Below are positions 42,750-51,707 of a stretch of DNA of 64,000 bases, piece by piece. The stretch's first letter is position 1. Every line of letters starts with the position of its first letter. The position numbers and the translations under genes were made by a program. The DNA is from Burkholderiales bacterium (GTDB lineage: Bacteria > Pseudomonadota > Gammaproteobacteria > Burkholderiales > Burkholderiaceae_C). The stretch lies in contig JAGWXI010000001.1 in NCBI GenBank assembly GCA_018969975.1, forward strand, positions 1 through 64,000, read 5' to 3'. The notes under the pieces were generated by a model, which was not told where the DNA came from, ran no database searches, and was given only the letters and a program-made list of their open reading frames with translations.

Positions 42750-43976
42750 ATGTTGACCTGGGACGAAGAAGTAAAACCTTCAGCACCACCATCTTATACA
42801 AGCGGCATGATCAGTCGCCTGATGGATAGCCCCCCAACCACAAGCGCAACACAAGCACCAGTTGCCTCACGTACTTTGGATGACGGCGCAAAAGCGCCTT
42901 TCATTCCAACTCTCACTAATACTGTTGCTACCCCTTCTACAGCCTCAGCATCTAGTGCACGCCGCGTCAATGCTGCAGACAAGCGCATCATCAACGGACA
43001 CACTGATGTGAACCAGTTGGTGCCTTTCAAATACAAATGGGCTTGGGAGAAATACCTCGCCACCTGTGCCAACCACTGGATGCCGCAAGAAGTGAACATG
43101 ACCCGCGACATCGCTTTGTGGAAAGACCCCAACGGTTTGAGCGAAGACGAACGCCGCTTAATCATGCGTAACCTTGGTTTTTTTGTCACAGCCGATTCTT
43201 TGGCCGCCAACAATATTGTGCTGGGCACCTACCGCCACATCACAGCACCAGAGTGCCGCCAGTTCCTATTGCGTCAAGCGTTTGAGGAAGCGATCCATAC
43301 CCATGCTTACCAATACATCGTAGAGTCCTTGGGCCTCGACGAAGCCGAGATTTTCAACGCCTACCACGAAGTCAAATCTATCCGTGACAAAGACGAGTTC
43401 TTGATTCCGTTTATCGACGCCATCATGGACCCCCACTTCCATACTGGCACGCCTGAGACCGATCAAACCTTGTTGAAGTCTTTGATTGTGTTTGCCTGCT
43501 TGATGGAAGGTCTCTTCTTCTACGTTGGCTTTACCCAAATCTTGGCACTCGGCCGCCAAAACAAAATGACTGGCGCTGCAGAGCAATACCAGTACATCTT
43601 GCGTGACGAGTCTATGCACTGCAATTTTGGTATTGACTTGATCAACCAAATCAAACTCGAAAACCCACACCTGTGGACAGCGTCCTTTAAAGAAGAAATC
43701 AAAGGCTTGTTCATGCAGGCGGTTGAACTCGAATACCGTTATGCCGAGGACACCATGCCCCGCGGTGTGTTGGGCTTGAACGCATCCATGTTCAAAGGCT
43801 ATTTACGCTACATCGCCAATCGGCGTGCGACCCAAATCGGGCTCGAGCAGTTGTTCCCCAATGAGGAAAACCCTTTCCCATGGATGAGCGAGATGATCGA
43901 CTTGAAAAAAGAACGTAATTTCTTTGAAACCCGCGTGATTGAATACCAATCAGGCGGTGCCCTCTCTTGGGACTGA
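42750..43976 (+). CDS. nrdB: NrdB, class Ia ribonucleotide reductase small subunit
   Basis: Ferritin-like radical-generating subunit. 408 aa. The di-iron ligands and radical tyrosine are visible: Asp in MTRDIALWK, Glu and His plus Tyr in [12 protein letters not shown], Glu in [12 protein letters not shown], and Glu and His in [10 protein letters not shown]. The presence of the tyrosine fits class Ia. An N-terminal extension of about 80 aa, rich in Ser, Thr, Ala and Pro, precedes the conserved fold. The C-terminus ends GGALSWD, which docks into NrdA. Confidence 0.95.
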   Translation: MLTWDEEVKPSAPPSYTSGMISRLMDSPPTTSATQAPVASRTLDDGAKAPFIPTLTNTVATPSTASASSARRVNAADKRIINGHTDVNQLVPFKYKWAWEKYLATCANHWMPQEVNMTRDIALWKDPNGLSEDERRLIMRNLGFFVTADSLAANNIVLGTYRHITAPECRQFLLRQAFEEAIHTHAYQYIVESLGLDEAEIFNAYHEVKSIRDKDEFLIPFIDAIMDPHFHTGTPETDQTLLKSLIVFACLMEGLFFYVGFTQILALGRQNKMTGAAEQYQYILRDESMHCNFGIDLINQIKLENPHLWTASFKEEIKGLFMQAVELEYRYAEDTMPRGVLGLNASMFKGYLRYIANRRATQIGLEQLFPNEENPFPWMSEMIDLKKERNFFETRVIEYQSGGALSWD

Positions 43977-44003
43977 TTCTTAAAAAAATATGTCCCAGAA
44001 TTT

Positions 44004-44049
44004 GTTCGTCACTTTTACAAACACCCAGCTTCGAGGTGTCGTGACGAAC
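44004..44049. repeat. Nested inverted repeat after nrdB
   Basis: Perfect outer arms GTTCGTCAC (44004-44012) and GTGACGAAC (44041-44049), with inner arms ACACC and GGTGT (44021-44025 and 44035-44039). No T run follows, so it is not a clear terminator; it could block RNA decay from the nrdB 3' end. It begins 27 bp after the nrdB stop. Confidence 0.6.
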
Positions 44050-44060
44050 TCAACCTGTTC

Positions 44061-44088
44061 ATGGGGTTGGACCCGGGTCCAGCGCCAT
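44061..44088. repeat. Near-perfect 28-bp palindrome before the H1-like gene
   Basis: The core TGGACCCGGGTCCA (44068-44081) is a perfect 14-bp palindrome. Flanking ATGG and CCAT extend the symmetry to 28 bp with two imperfect positions. It is followed by about 75 bp with no clear structure and then the histone-like gene. It looks like an operator or a stable RNA hairpin; the binding partner is unknown. Confidence 0.55.
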
Positions 44089-44164
44089 GAATCGCTTTGC
44101 TTGCTACCAACCGGCGCAAAGTGTTTTTACTCAACGGTCTAAAAATTGATCTAGGAGAAAAGAA

Positions 44165-44593
44165 ATGGCAACTGCAAAAAAACCGGCCGCGAAAAAGAAG
44201 GCCCCTGCAAAGAAAGTGGCAGCTAAAAAGCCAGCCGCTAAAAAAGTAGCCGCTAAAAAGCCGGCAGCAAAGAAGGTCGCAGCAAAGAAGCCAGCAGCTA
44301 AAAAAGCTGCAGCCAAAAAGCCAGCGGCAAAAAAAGTAGCGGCTAAGAAAAAGCCTGCTGCCAAGAAAGTGGCAGCTAAAAAGCCAGCGGCAAAAAAAGT
44401 AGCAGCTAAGAAAAAGCCTGCTGCCAAGAAAGCTGCGAAAAAGCCTGCTGCCAAGAAAGCTGCACCTAAAAAGGCTGCAAAAAAACCTGCGCCCAAGAAA
44501 GCCGCGAAAGCACCTGCTGCTGCCGTCGCTCATGCGCAAACAACTTTAAATCCACAAGCTGCTTGGCCGTTTCCAACGGCAAGCAGGCCCTGA
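44165..44593 (+). CDS. Histone H1-like lysine/alanine/proline repeat protein
   Basis: 142 aa made almost wholly of short repeats of the type AAKKPAAKK and VAAKK, resembling the C-terminal tail of eukaryotic histone H1 and the bacterial H1-like proteins of Burkholderiales. It is strongly basic and predicted disordered, so it should bind DNA and help compact the nucleoid. A strong AGGAGA site precedes the ATG. The last 25 residues leave the repeat (AQTTLNPQAAWPFPTAS). Repeat number is likely to vary between strains. A terminator follows. Confidence 0.85.
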   Translation: MATAKKPAAKKKAPAKKVAAKKPAAKKVAAKKPAAKKVAAKKPAAKKAAAKKPAAKKVAAKKKPAAKKVAAKKPAAKKVAAKKKPAAKKAAKKPAAKKAAPKKAAKKPAPKKAAKAPAAAVAHAQTTLNPQAAWPFPTASRP

Positions 44594-44630
44594 ATCTCAC
44601 AAGATCAGTAGTCGGATTTATTGTTTACCC

Positions 44631-44662
44631 AAGCCCGTCGCCGCAAGGCCTCGGGCTTTTTT
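44631..44662 (+). terminator. Intrinsic terminator of the H1-like gene
   Basis: Stem AAGCCCG (44631-44637) pairs with CGGGCTT (44652-44658) around a 14-base loop and is followed by T residues to 44662. It is the only strong intrinsic terminator at a convergent gene junction in this window. On the other strand no U run follows, so it serves the plus strand. Confidence 0.85.
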
Positions 44663-44678
44663 GTGCCTTAGAAAAATA

Positions 44679-45578
44679 TTAGCTGAGGTGTAAATCGCTA
44701 AGTTGGTAGTTTTGTGGCCCGCGTTGTGCAATCTTGCGTGCACCGACTTCGTTGCCAAGCGCTGCACACTTGTCAAGCGACCAGCCTTTTTCTAAACCGA
44801 ATAGCAGGGCACCGCGCCATGCATCGCCGCATCCTGTGGGGTCGACTACTTCTTTGGCTTTTACAGGAGGCACGCATGTTTTTTGGCCATCCACCCAGAC
44901 TTCGCAACCATTTGCACCCAAAGTCACGACCAAGCCTTGGACGTGGCGAGAGATCTCCGCACTAGAGAGCCCTGTTCGTTCACAAAGCATCTTGCCTTCG
45001 TAGTCGTTAACCGTGACCCAAGTTGATAGGCTAATGAAATGCATTAACTCTTTGCCATCGAACATGGGCAAGCCTTGTCCTGGGTCAAAGACGAAAGGAA
45101 TATCTGCGTGTTTGAATTGCTCCGCATGTTCGAGCATGGCGTCGCGTCCATCGGGCGAAATAATGCCCAACTGGATATCAGCACGTTTTTCAATTTTGGT
45201 GAGATGTGCTTGCATCATCGCGCCAGGGTGAAAGGCCGTTATTTGGTTGTTATCTTTGTCCGTCATGATCATGGCTTGTGCGGTATAGGTGTCTGAAACC
45301 GATCGCACAAACTCGCTCGAAATACCTAAATGCGCTAGGCGCACTAAGTAGTCTGCTCCATCGGTACCCAAGGTTGCCATGGGTAACGGCGTACCACCCA
45401 AGGCTTTCAAGCTATAGGCAATATTGCCTGCACAGCCGCCAAAGTCACGGCGTAATGCGGGCACCAAAAAAGAGACATTCAGAATGTGCAGTTGATCAGG
45501 CAAGATTTGCTCAGCAAACCTTCCCTCAAAATTCATAATGGTGTCAAACGCAAGAGAGCCGCAAATCAGCGAGGCCAT
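44679..45578 (-). CDS. PfkB-family carbohydrate/nucleoside kinase
   Basis: 299 aa ribokinase/adenosine-kinase-like enzyme. The N-terminal substrate lid includes FGGCAGNIAYSLKALGG (residues 46-62). The ATP site is VTLGANGCEVW. The catalytic anion-hole motif is DPTGCGD (246-252), where Asp252 is the base. It resembles the adenosine kinase-like group found beside DUF3426 genes, but the substrate cannot be fixed from sequence. It lies 21 bp after the DUF3426 gene on the same strand. Confidence 0.85.
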   Translation of the reverse strand: MASLICGSLAFDTIMNFEGRFAEQILPDQLHILNVSFLVPALRRDFGGCAGNIAYSLKALGGTPLPMATLGTDGADYLVRLAHLGISSEFVRSVSDTYTAQAMIMTDKDNNQITAFHPGAMMQAHLTKIEKRADIQLGIISPDGRDAMLEHAEQFKHADIPFVFDPGQGLPMFDGKELMHFISLSTWVTVNDYEGKMLCERTGLSSAEISRHVQGLVVTLGANGCEVWVDGQKTCVPPVKAKEVVDPTGCGDAWRGALLFGLEKGWSLDKCAALGNEVGARKIAQRGPQNYQLSDLHLS

Positions 45579-45599
45579 AAAAATACTTTCTTAGAAAAA

Positions 45600-46310
45600 T
45601 TAAGGATAAAAAATCACAGCGCGGTAGCCAGCAACCCGCTCACGCAGGGGTGCCTCTACCTCAAAACTTAATTGCACGCGCAGGTCGCGTAAGGCGGCTA
45701 TATGGTCTAGTAAATTCAAGTCTTGGACCAGCAAGATACGCCGCACCACCACTTGGTCATGGACATCGGTCAAACTGACTTCTAGCGAGGGCGTAGCAAC
45801 GGGATGGTGCTTGGTATTTTTGAAACGCATCTGCAAATTAAAGCTGCCATCTGGGTTTTCACTAAAGCTACTGTTCTCAATGAGCACGCCAGTAGGTTCT
45901 TGGGGCCACTCGAGCTTGCAGGCGATTGGCAAACACAAGGTTTCAACCGTACGGCGCAATGCAGGCTCTTGGGCAACCAACCAATGGCGATTCAACAATA
46001 CGGCTTGCCAAAGCATGCCCAGCGCCAATAAAACAGAGAGAAAGGGCCAAAACCAACCTGCTCCAGCAGGCATTTGCTTTTGCAGCGTTGCATCGTCTGA
46101 AAAAAAGCCAGGCCGCACAGCATCCATCGAATTATTGCCCGCTTGCGAAACGAATGCGGCTTCGTTTAGATCTGTCGTTTGCGCAAAATACAGATGCGCT
46201 TCAAAAACGTTTTGGCACTTACCACAGCGCACCCAACCATTGGCCGCGCGGAGATGTTCTTCGCGTACTTTGAAAGCAGTTTGGCAGTTAGGGCAATGGG
46301 TGATCTGCAT
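45600..46310 (-). CDS. Zinc-ribbon and DUF3426 membrane protein
   Basis: 236 aa from the ATG at 46310 ([15 protein letters not shown]). A zinc ribbon has Cys6, Cys9, Cys29 and Cys32 (the MJ0042 pattern). A membrane helix near residues 85-106 (WFWPFLSVLLALGMLWQAVLL) and an extracytoplasmic DUF3426 domain follow (FSENPDGSFNLQMRFKN, then VVRRILLVQDL). Function unknown. The start overlaps the prmA stop by one base (TGATG), and the pair is common in betaproteobacteria. Confidence 0.88.
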   Translation of the reverse strand: MQITHCPNCQTAFKVREEHLRAANGWVRCGKCQNVFEAHLYFAQTTDLNEAAFVSQAGNNSMDAVRPGFFSDDATLQKQMPAGAGWFWPFLSVLLALGMLWQAVLLNRHWLVAQEPALRRTVETLCLPIACKLEWPQEPTGVLIENSSFSENPDGSFNLQMRFKNTKHHPVATPSLEVSLTDVHDQVVVRRILLVQDLNLLDHIAALRDLRVQLSFEVEAPLRERVAGYRAVIFYP

Positions 46311-47194
46311 CAGAGAGTTGCCGTCATGAGAATCCAGCCATCTTCTTGATCGCTGACGTGAAGTTTGCAATACGGCGCATATGCTTGCTGCAATTCTTGC
46401 GCCTGACGCTGCAATATACCAGCCAAAACCAAGTGTCCTGAAGGCAAGAGATGGCTGCACAACAAAGGCGCTAGCACTTTCAAGGGCGTTGCTAATATGT
46501 TTGCAAGCACTGTGTCATAGGCCCCTACCGCGAGTTCAGATTGCCCCGCATGCAATGTCACGCCATTTGCTTTGGCATTCAAAAGCGTCGAGGCAATGGC
46601 GGCTTCATCAATATCTACCGCATCCACACTGTGCGCGCCATGGAGTGCTGCAGCAATAGCCAAAATACCAGAGCCACATCCATAGTCAAGCACACGTAGA
46701 GATGGATTGGCTTGCGACGCAATCCATCGCAAACACATACGCGTAGTAGGGTGGGTCCCTGTTCCAAATGCGAGACCGGGGTCTAAGCGAATAAAACGCT
46801 TGGCTTGCGAGGGCGGCTCATGCCAGCTAGGAACAATCCAAAAGTCGGGTGTGATTTCCACAGGTTGGAATTGCGATTGGGTCAGCGTGACCCAATCTTG
46901 GTCTTCCACAGGATGCACGCCAAGGCTTTGACAGTTCGTGAAAAAGTCTTGCACCAACAGCAAGCGCTCAGCATCTTGGGCTGTCAATTCTTTGGCAAAC
47001 AAAGCCACAAGCTTGGAGCGTTGCCATGCTTCTTTGGGTGGTGGCATACCAGGCTCACCAAACAGTGCTTGCTCTGCCTCTGACAAAGCATCTGCGTCTT
47101 CGACCGATACGCTTAATGCGTCTAATGCTTCCAAAGCCTCACTGATGTCGGAAACGCTAGCCTCTGGGCACACCAAGCCCAGTTCAAACATCAT
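46310..47194 (-). CDS. prmA: PrmA, ribosomal protein L11 methyltransferase
   Basis: SAM-dependent methyltransferase that trimethylates L11. 294 aa from the ATG at 47194, which overlaps the accC stop as ATGA. The SAM-binding motif is [20 protein letters not shown], with the acidic loop [11 protein letters not shown]. The preceding [20 protein letters not shown] and the later [18 protein letters not shown] are diagnostic. The N-terminal substrate domain (residues 1-75) is shifted relative to E. coli and contains a longer acidic stretch. Confidence 0.94.
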   Translation of the reverse strand: MMFELGLVCPEASVSDISEALEALDALSVSVEDADALSEAEQALFGEPGMPPPKEAWQRSKLVALFAKELTAQDAERLLLVQDFFTNCQSLGVHPVEDQDWVTLTQSQFQPVEITPDFWIVPSWHEPPSQAKRFIRLDPGLAFGTGTHPTTRMCLRWIASQANPSLRVLDYGCGSGILAIAAALHGAHSVDAVDIDEAAIASTLLNAKANGVTLHAGQSELAVGAYDTVLANILATPLKVLAPLLCSHLLPSGHLVLAGILQRQAQELQQAYAPYCKLHVSDQEDGWILMTATL

Positions 47195-48540
47195 CTTTTG
47201 TGAGCAGCAAGCCACTCTTCCAAATAATGGATATTGGTGCCACCGGCTTCAAACTTGGCGTCATTCATTAGCACCCGATGCAAGGGAATATTGGTGTTAA
47301 TGCCTTCGACCAAAGTTTCTGCCAAAGCTGTACGCATACGCGCAAGGGCTTGGTCGCGGTTATCGCCGTAGACAATGATTTTTCCGATCATGGAATCGTA
47401 ATTTGGAGGAACAAAATAATTGGTATAGGCATGCGAATCGACTCGCACACCAGGACCACCAGGCGCATGCCACATGGTGATACGGCCCGGAGATGGCATG
47501 AATTTGAATGGGTCTTCCGCATTGATTCGGCATTCGATCGCGTGGCCTTTGACAACGATATCGCGTTGCGTGAATGGCAACTTCATGTCAGCTGCCACCA
47601 TGATTTGTGTTTTCACAATATCAATACCTGTGATGTATTCCGTCACAGGATGCTCTACTTGCACACGCGTATTCATCTCGATGAAATAAAACTCACCGTT
47701 CTCATACAAAAATTCAAAAGTGCCGGCACCGCGATAGCCAATTTTTTTGCACGCGGCCACACAGCGCTCGCCAATTTTGTCGATGAGTTTGCGGGGAATG
47801 CCTGGTGCTGGCGCTTCTTCAATCACTTTTTGGTGACGCCGTTGCATGGAGCAATCGCGCTCGCCTAAATACACCGCGTTTTTGAATTTATCGGCCAGAA
47901 TTTGGATTTCAATATGCCGCGGGTTTTGGAGGTATTTCTCCATGTAAACCGCAGGGTTGCCAAAAGCAGAGCCGGCCTCTGCTTTCGTCATAGCAACCGC
48001 ATTGATCAGTGCCGCTTCGGTATGCACCACGCGCATACCTCGGCCACCACCACCACCAGCGGCTTTGATGATGACGGGATAACCAATGTTTTTAGCAATT
48101 CGGCGGATTAATGCAGGGTCGTCGGGTAACTCGCCATCAGATCCGGGAACACAAGGAACGCCCGCCTTGATCATGGCTTGTTTGGCGGACACCTTATCGC
48201 CCATGATTCGGATGGAATCAGCTGTTGGACCAATAAATTGGAAACCGCTCTTTTCAACCCGTTCGGCAAAGTCAGCGTTTTCACTCAAAAAACCATACCC
48301 AGGATGGATAGCTTCGGCATCGGTGACCTCCGCTGCCGAAATGATGGCGGGCATATTGAGATAGCTAAGGGCAGAGGAAGCCGGGCCAATACACACCGCT
48401 TCATCAGCAAGTTTGATGTATTTAGCATCACGATCTGCTTCGGAATAAACCATCACTGCTTTAACACCGAGCTCACGACAAGCACGTTGCACGCGCAAGG
48501 CAATCTCGCCTCGGTTGGCAATCAGTATTTTTTTGAACAT
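47191..48540 (-). CDS. accC: AccC, biotin carboxylase subunit of acetyl-CoA carboxylase
   Basis: 449 aa ATP-grasp enzyme that carboxylates the biotin of AccB, the first step of fatty-acid synthesis. Signatures are [22 protein letters not shown], the ATP-grasp glycine-rich loop [28 protein letters not shown] with [18 protein letters not shown], and [16 protein letters not shown]. It lies 15 bp after accB, the usual accBC arrangement. Confidence 0.97.
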   Translation of the reverse strand: MFKKILIANRGEIALRVQRACRELGVKAVMVYSEADRDAKYIKLADEAVCIGPASSALSYLNMPAIISAAEVTDAEAIHPGYGFLSENADFAERVEKSGFQFIGPTADSIRIMGDKVSAKQAMIKAGVPCVPGSDGELPDDPALIRRIAKNIGYPVIIKAAGGGGGRGMRVVHTEAALINAVAMTKAEAGSAFGNPAVYMEKYLQNPRHIEIQILADKFKNAVYLGERDCSMQRRHQKVIEEAPAPGIPRKLIDKIGERCVAACKKIGYRGAGTFEFLYENGEFYFIEMNTRVQVEHPVTEYITGIDIVKTQIMVAADMKLPFTQRDIVVKGHAIECRINAEDPFKFMPSPGRITMWHAPGGPGVRVDSHAYTNYFVPPNYDSMIGKIIVYGDNRDQALARMRTALAETLVEGINTNIPLHRVLMNDAKFEAGGTNIHYLEEWLAAHKR

Positions 48541-48555
48541 GCGAACTACCGAGAC

Positions 48556-49044
48556 TTAAGCGATGACAAACAAAGGGGCGCCGTACTCCACCGCTTGGCC
48601 GTTTTGAGCCACGATTTGGGTGACAGTGCCCGACTTGTCAGCCTCAATTTCGTTCAATATCTTCATAGCTTCAATAATGCAGATGGTTTGCCCTTCTTTG
48701 ACTTGGCTGCCCACTTCCACATAGGCTGGCGCATCGGGACTAGATGAACGATAAAAAGTACCTACCATCGGAGACTTCACCACATGGCCATCGACTTCGG
48801 TCGCACTAGCGGCTGGGGCGGGCTCATTAGGGTTGGTGGCTGCAAGAGGTGTTACAGGAGCAGAAGCCACAAGGGTCGCAGCAGCAGGTGCAACTGGCAC
48901 TGCGGCCAGGGTGGTATGCATGGCCTGATGGGTTGAACCACCCTTGACGATGCGAACCTTGCCTTCTGCCTCGGTGATTTCAAGTTCAGTGACATTGGAG
49001 TCGGAGACCAAGTCGATCAGCGTCTTGAGTTTTCTCAAATCCAT
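48556..49044 (-). CDS. accB: AccB, biotin carboxyl carrier protein
   Basis: 162 aa. The N-terminal helix region ([18 protein letters not shown]) is followed by an Ala/Pro-rich flexible linker (about 45-82) and the biotinyl domain. Lys128 in EAMKI (125-129) is the biotinylation site. The loop [16 protein letters not shown] is the 'thumb' region typical of AccB. It forms the acetyl-CoA carboxylase core with AccC. Confidence 0.96.
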   Translation of the reverse strand: MDLRKLKTLIDLVSDSNVTELEITEAEGKVRIVKGGSTHQAMHTTLAAVPVAPAAATLVASAPVTPLAATNPNEPAPAASATEVDGHVVKSPMVGTFYRSSSPDAPAYVEVGSQVKEGQTICIIEAMKILNEIEADKSGTVTQIVAQNGQAVEYGAPLFVIA

Positions 49045-49096
49045 AAAATACCTTATTTGTAAGCAAAGGGGTGCTAATTTACACCAATTTCGCTAA

Positions 49097-49618
49097 TTAG
49101 CGCCATGCATTAATTTCTTGGGCGCTTAATTTTCCCAGTTTTCGCTGAATAAGACCCCCTTCCCCATCCAATACAACGGTAAAAGGCAATCCCCCTTGAA
49201 CATTACCCAAAACCCGACCTAGATCGGTCCCCTGCAAGCCCGCTAATCCAATAGGATAGCTGATGGCATTTTGGCTCAAGTACTGCCGAACACGGCTAGG
49301 CTGGTCAATTGCCAATCCAAGCATTTGCCAACCTTTAAGCGAATTTTGACGAAAGAAGACGTCTAATAAAGGCATTTCCTCTACACAAGGCGCGCACCAA
49401 GTTGCCCAAAAATTAATCACCAAAGGCTTGCCCTGGAGGCTTTTCATTTTCAAAACTTGGCCATCTGGCGTGTCAAACTCCGCTCCCCAAAGTGCTTGCG
49501 CCGCATCTGGAGGCAGACTGTCCGCTTGCTTTTTTAAAGCCAAACCGAGGCCTCCCAAAGCCGCCAAACCTGCTACGCCACCAAATACAGCATTCCGCCT
49601 AGAGACACTTAACTGCAT
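49097..49618 (-). CDS. TlpA/ResA-type thioredoxin-like protein
   Basis: 173 aa. The N-terminus has an RR pair before a hydrophobic stretch (SRRNAVFGGVAGLAALGGLG), suggesting Tat or Sec export with possible membrane retention. The thioredoxin fold has the redox pair Cys75 and Cys78 in WATWCAPCVEEMP. Such proteins reduce periplasmic disulfides, for example in cytochrome c maturation. The start overlaps the stop of the next upstream gene by about 10 bp. Confidence 0.88.
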   Translation of the reverse strand: MQLSVSRRNAVFGGVAGLAALGGLGLALKKQADSLPPDAAQALWGAEFDTPDGQVLKMKSLQGKPLVINFWATWCAPCVEEMPLLDVFFRQNSLKGWQMLGLAIDQPSRVRQYLSQNAISYPIGLAGLQGTDLGRVLGNVQGGLPFTVVLDGEGGLIQRKLGKLSAQEINAWR

Positions 49619-50226
49619 GCATCTTCCTTCAATAATCGCTTAACAGCTTGCAAATCGCCTCTTTGGGGACGACCTTGGGAATCTGGCTTTAAAGCGCCAC
49701 GCACATCGTCACGATCGTAAATCATCAAATGGACCACGACTTTTTCTACCGCCCCGTGCTGCTCCAATCCTGGGCAAGCGCATAAAACACTCAGCGCGTC
49801 GACCGTATCACCATGAAAACCTGGGACTGTGCTCACGTCGTAGCGCACTTGCTGGTCTATCAACTTCAACTCAGCGGACTTTGAATCATCACAAAAAAGC
49901 TGCAGGTAAATGTCAGACAACTCTGTCGCCGTCCCCCGCCAAACCGCGCCGCCAAGATGGGGGTTGAACTCGGCCATGCGCTCCATCCAGACACAGGCCA
50001 ATGCGCGCAAGGCTTTGAGCGCTGCGGGTTGGGTGTCGGCGCAAAAGGTTTCAATGTAGTCACGCACGGCCTCTTCCAATACGTCGTTAGAGGGCAAGGG
50101 CGCGCGGCCTGCGAGGCCCAACTGCTTGATCGCACGGCGCTTGGCGGGGCCATATTCCAAGCCCTCTTCCACCACCATACGGGCAGCGGCGGCAGCGATC
50201 TCAACTTCGGTCGTATACATAAGCAT
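49609..50226 (-). CDS. Conserved hypothetical protein divergent from mpl
   Basis: 205 aa, function not recognised. It has no signal peptide or membrane helix. The N-terminal part is helical (EIAAAAARMVVEEGLEYGPA, then DVLEEAVRDYIETF). The C-terminal part looks alpha/beta with conserved-looking VVVHLMIYDRDDVRGAL and PQRGDLQAVKRLL. It begins 31 bp from mpl on the opposite strand and overlaps the thioredoxin-like gene. A second in-frame ATG is at 50220. The gene order suggests a conserved betaproteobacterial neighbourhood only. Confidence 0.75.
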   Translation of the reverse strand: MLMYTTEVEIAAAAARMVVEEGLEYGPAKRRAIKQLGLAGRAPLPSNDVLEEAVRDYIETFCADTQPAALKALRALACVWMERMAEFNPHLGGAVWRGTATELSDIYLQLFCDDSKSAELKLIDQQVRYDVSTVPGFHGDTVDALSVLCACPGLEQHGAVEKVVVHLMIYDRDDVRGALKPDSQGRPQRGDLQAVKRLLKEDACS

Positions 50227-50257
50227 CGTATTGTCGCTCGCCCTCTAAAATCACTAG

Positions 50258-51703
50258 ATGCATATACATATATTGGGCATTTGCGGCACGTTTATGGGAG
50301 GCTTGGCTGCATTGGCCCGAGAAGCCGGTCACAAAGTCACCGGTTGCGACGCTGGCGTCTACCCCCCTATGAGCGACCAACTGCGTGATTTAGGTATCGA
50401 TTTGGTGGAAGGTTTTGCCGCCGACCAAATGCGGTTTCAGCCCGATATATATGTCATCGGCAATGTTGTTTCACGAGCACGTCTAGCAGATGGGTCCCCC
50501 AAATTTCCTTTGATGGAAGCTATTTTGGAAAGTGGTGTGCCCTACACCAGTGGTCCGCAATGGTTGTGTGACCATGTGCTGCACCACCCTAGCAACCCTA
50601 GACACGTGATGGCTGTCGCTGGCACACACGGCAAAACAACGACCACCGCCATGCTGACCTGGATTTTGGAAGCGGCTGGTTTGCAACCTGGATTTTTGGT
50701 AGGCGGTGTGCCTTTGAATTTTGGAATTTCAGCGCGCTTGGGCAAACCCAACGCTAAAGACGCCAAGGGCCAGATCCAACGCACACCTTTTGTCATTGAA
50801 GCCGACGAATACGACACCGCGTTTTTTGACAAACGCAGCAAATTCGTCCACTACCGCCCCCGCACTGCCATCTTGAACAACCTGGAGTTCGACCATGCTG
50901 ATATTTTTGATAGCTTGACAGCTATCGAGCGACAGTTCCACCATCTTGTGCGTACCGTGCCCGCCAGTGGCCGCTTGGTAGTAAATGCAGATGCGGAAAG
51001 CCTGCAACGTGTCTTGGATATGGGTCACTGGAGCAGCGTGGCCCAATTTGGTGTGGGGCACGTGGCGACAAATTTGGCACACACGTCTTGGTCACTCCAA
51101 GGCCCGCCACACGACTTCGCCGTTATCCACCAAGGCAAAGAACTAGCCCGCGTGCGCTGGGACATCACAGGTGTGCATAACCAACTCAATGCATTGGCCG
51201 CCATCATCGCTGCCGAGCATGTGGGTGTATCGGTGCCCCAAGCCGCTGAAGCTTTGGCAAGTTTTCAAAATGTCCGCAGACGCATGGAAGTGCGGGGGAC
51301 TGTTGCGCGTGCGGGTGGAGTGATCACCGTCTACGACGATTTTGCCCACCACCCTACGGCGATCCGCACAACCCTCGACGGTTTGCGACGCAAAGTCGGG
51401 CCGCATGCGCGCATCTTGGCGGTGTTCGAGCCGCGCAGCAACACCATGAAGCTCGGCACCATGAAGTCCCAATTGCCTTGGAGTTTGGAAGAAGCCAACT
51501 TGGCAATCTGCCATTGCGGCGGCTTGGACTGGGACGCACGCGAAGCTCTAGCCGAGATGGGCGCTCGCGCACAGGTCGGTCAGACGGTGGACGAAGTGAT
51601 CGCCCAAATTGTTGCCGTCGCACAAGCTGGCGACCATGTGCTGTGTATGAGCAACGGCGGGTTTGGCGGAATCCACGCCAAGCTTTTGAAAGCCCTGCGA
51701 TAA
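50258..51703 (+). CDS. mpl: Mpl, UDP-MurNAc:tripeptide ligase (peptidoglycan recycling)
   Basis: 481 aa Mur ligase that attaches recovered L-Ala-gamma-D-Glu-meso-Dap to UDP-MurNAc. It begins HIHILGICGTFMGGLAALARE (Rossmann-like UDP site). The ATP P-loop is AGTHGKTTTTAMLTWIL; EADEYDTAFFDKRSKFVHY and NNLEFDHADIF are Mpl-type rather than MurC. The last domain has VYDDFAHHPTAIRTTL and FEPRSNTMKLG. AmpD is encoded 12 kb away in the same window. It converges on aroG with a 4-bp gap. Confidence 0.94.
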   Translation: MHIHILGICGTFMGGLAALAREAGHKVTGCDAGVYPPMSDQLRDLGIDLVEGFAADQMRFQPDIYVIGNVVSRARLADGSPKFPLMEAILESGVPYTSGPQWLCDHVLHHPSNPRHVMAVAGTHGKTTTTAMLTWILEAAGLQPGFLVGGVPLNFGISARLGKPNAKDAKGQIQRTPFVIEADEYDTAFFDKRSKFVHYRPRTAILNNLEFDHADIFDSLTAIERQFHHLVRTVPASGRLVVNADAESLQRVLDMGHWSSVAQFGVGHVATNLAHTSWSLQGPPHDFAVIHQGKELARVRWDITGVHNQLNALAAIIAAEHVGVSVPQAAEALASFQNVRRRMEVRGTVARAGGVITVYDDFAHHPTAIRTTLDGLRRKVGPHARILAVFEPRSNTMKLGTMKSQLPWSLEEANLAICHCGGLDWDAREALAEMGARAQVGQTVDEVIAQIVAVAQAGDHVLCMSNGGFGGIHAKLLKALR

Positions 51704-51707
51704 AAAT

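Noticed and set aside
44015..44539. Cys/Phe/Leu-rich frame opposite the H1-like gene
   Set aside because: It is the antisense reading of the Lys/Ala repeat (low-complexity shadow), without ribosome site or homology.
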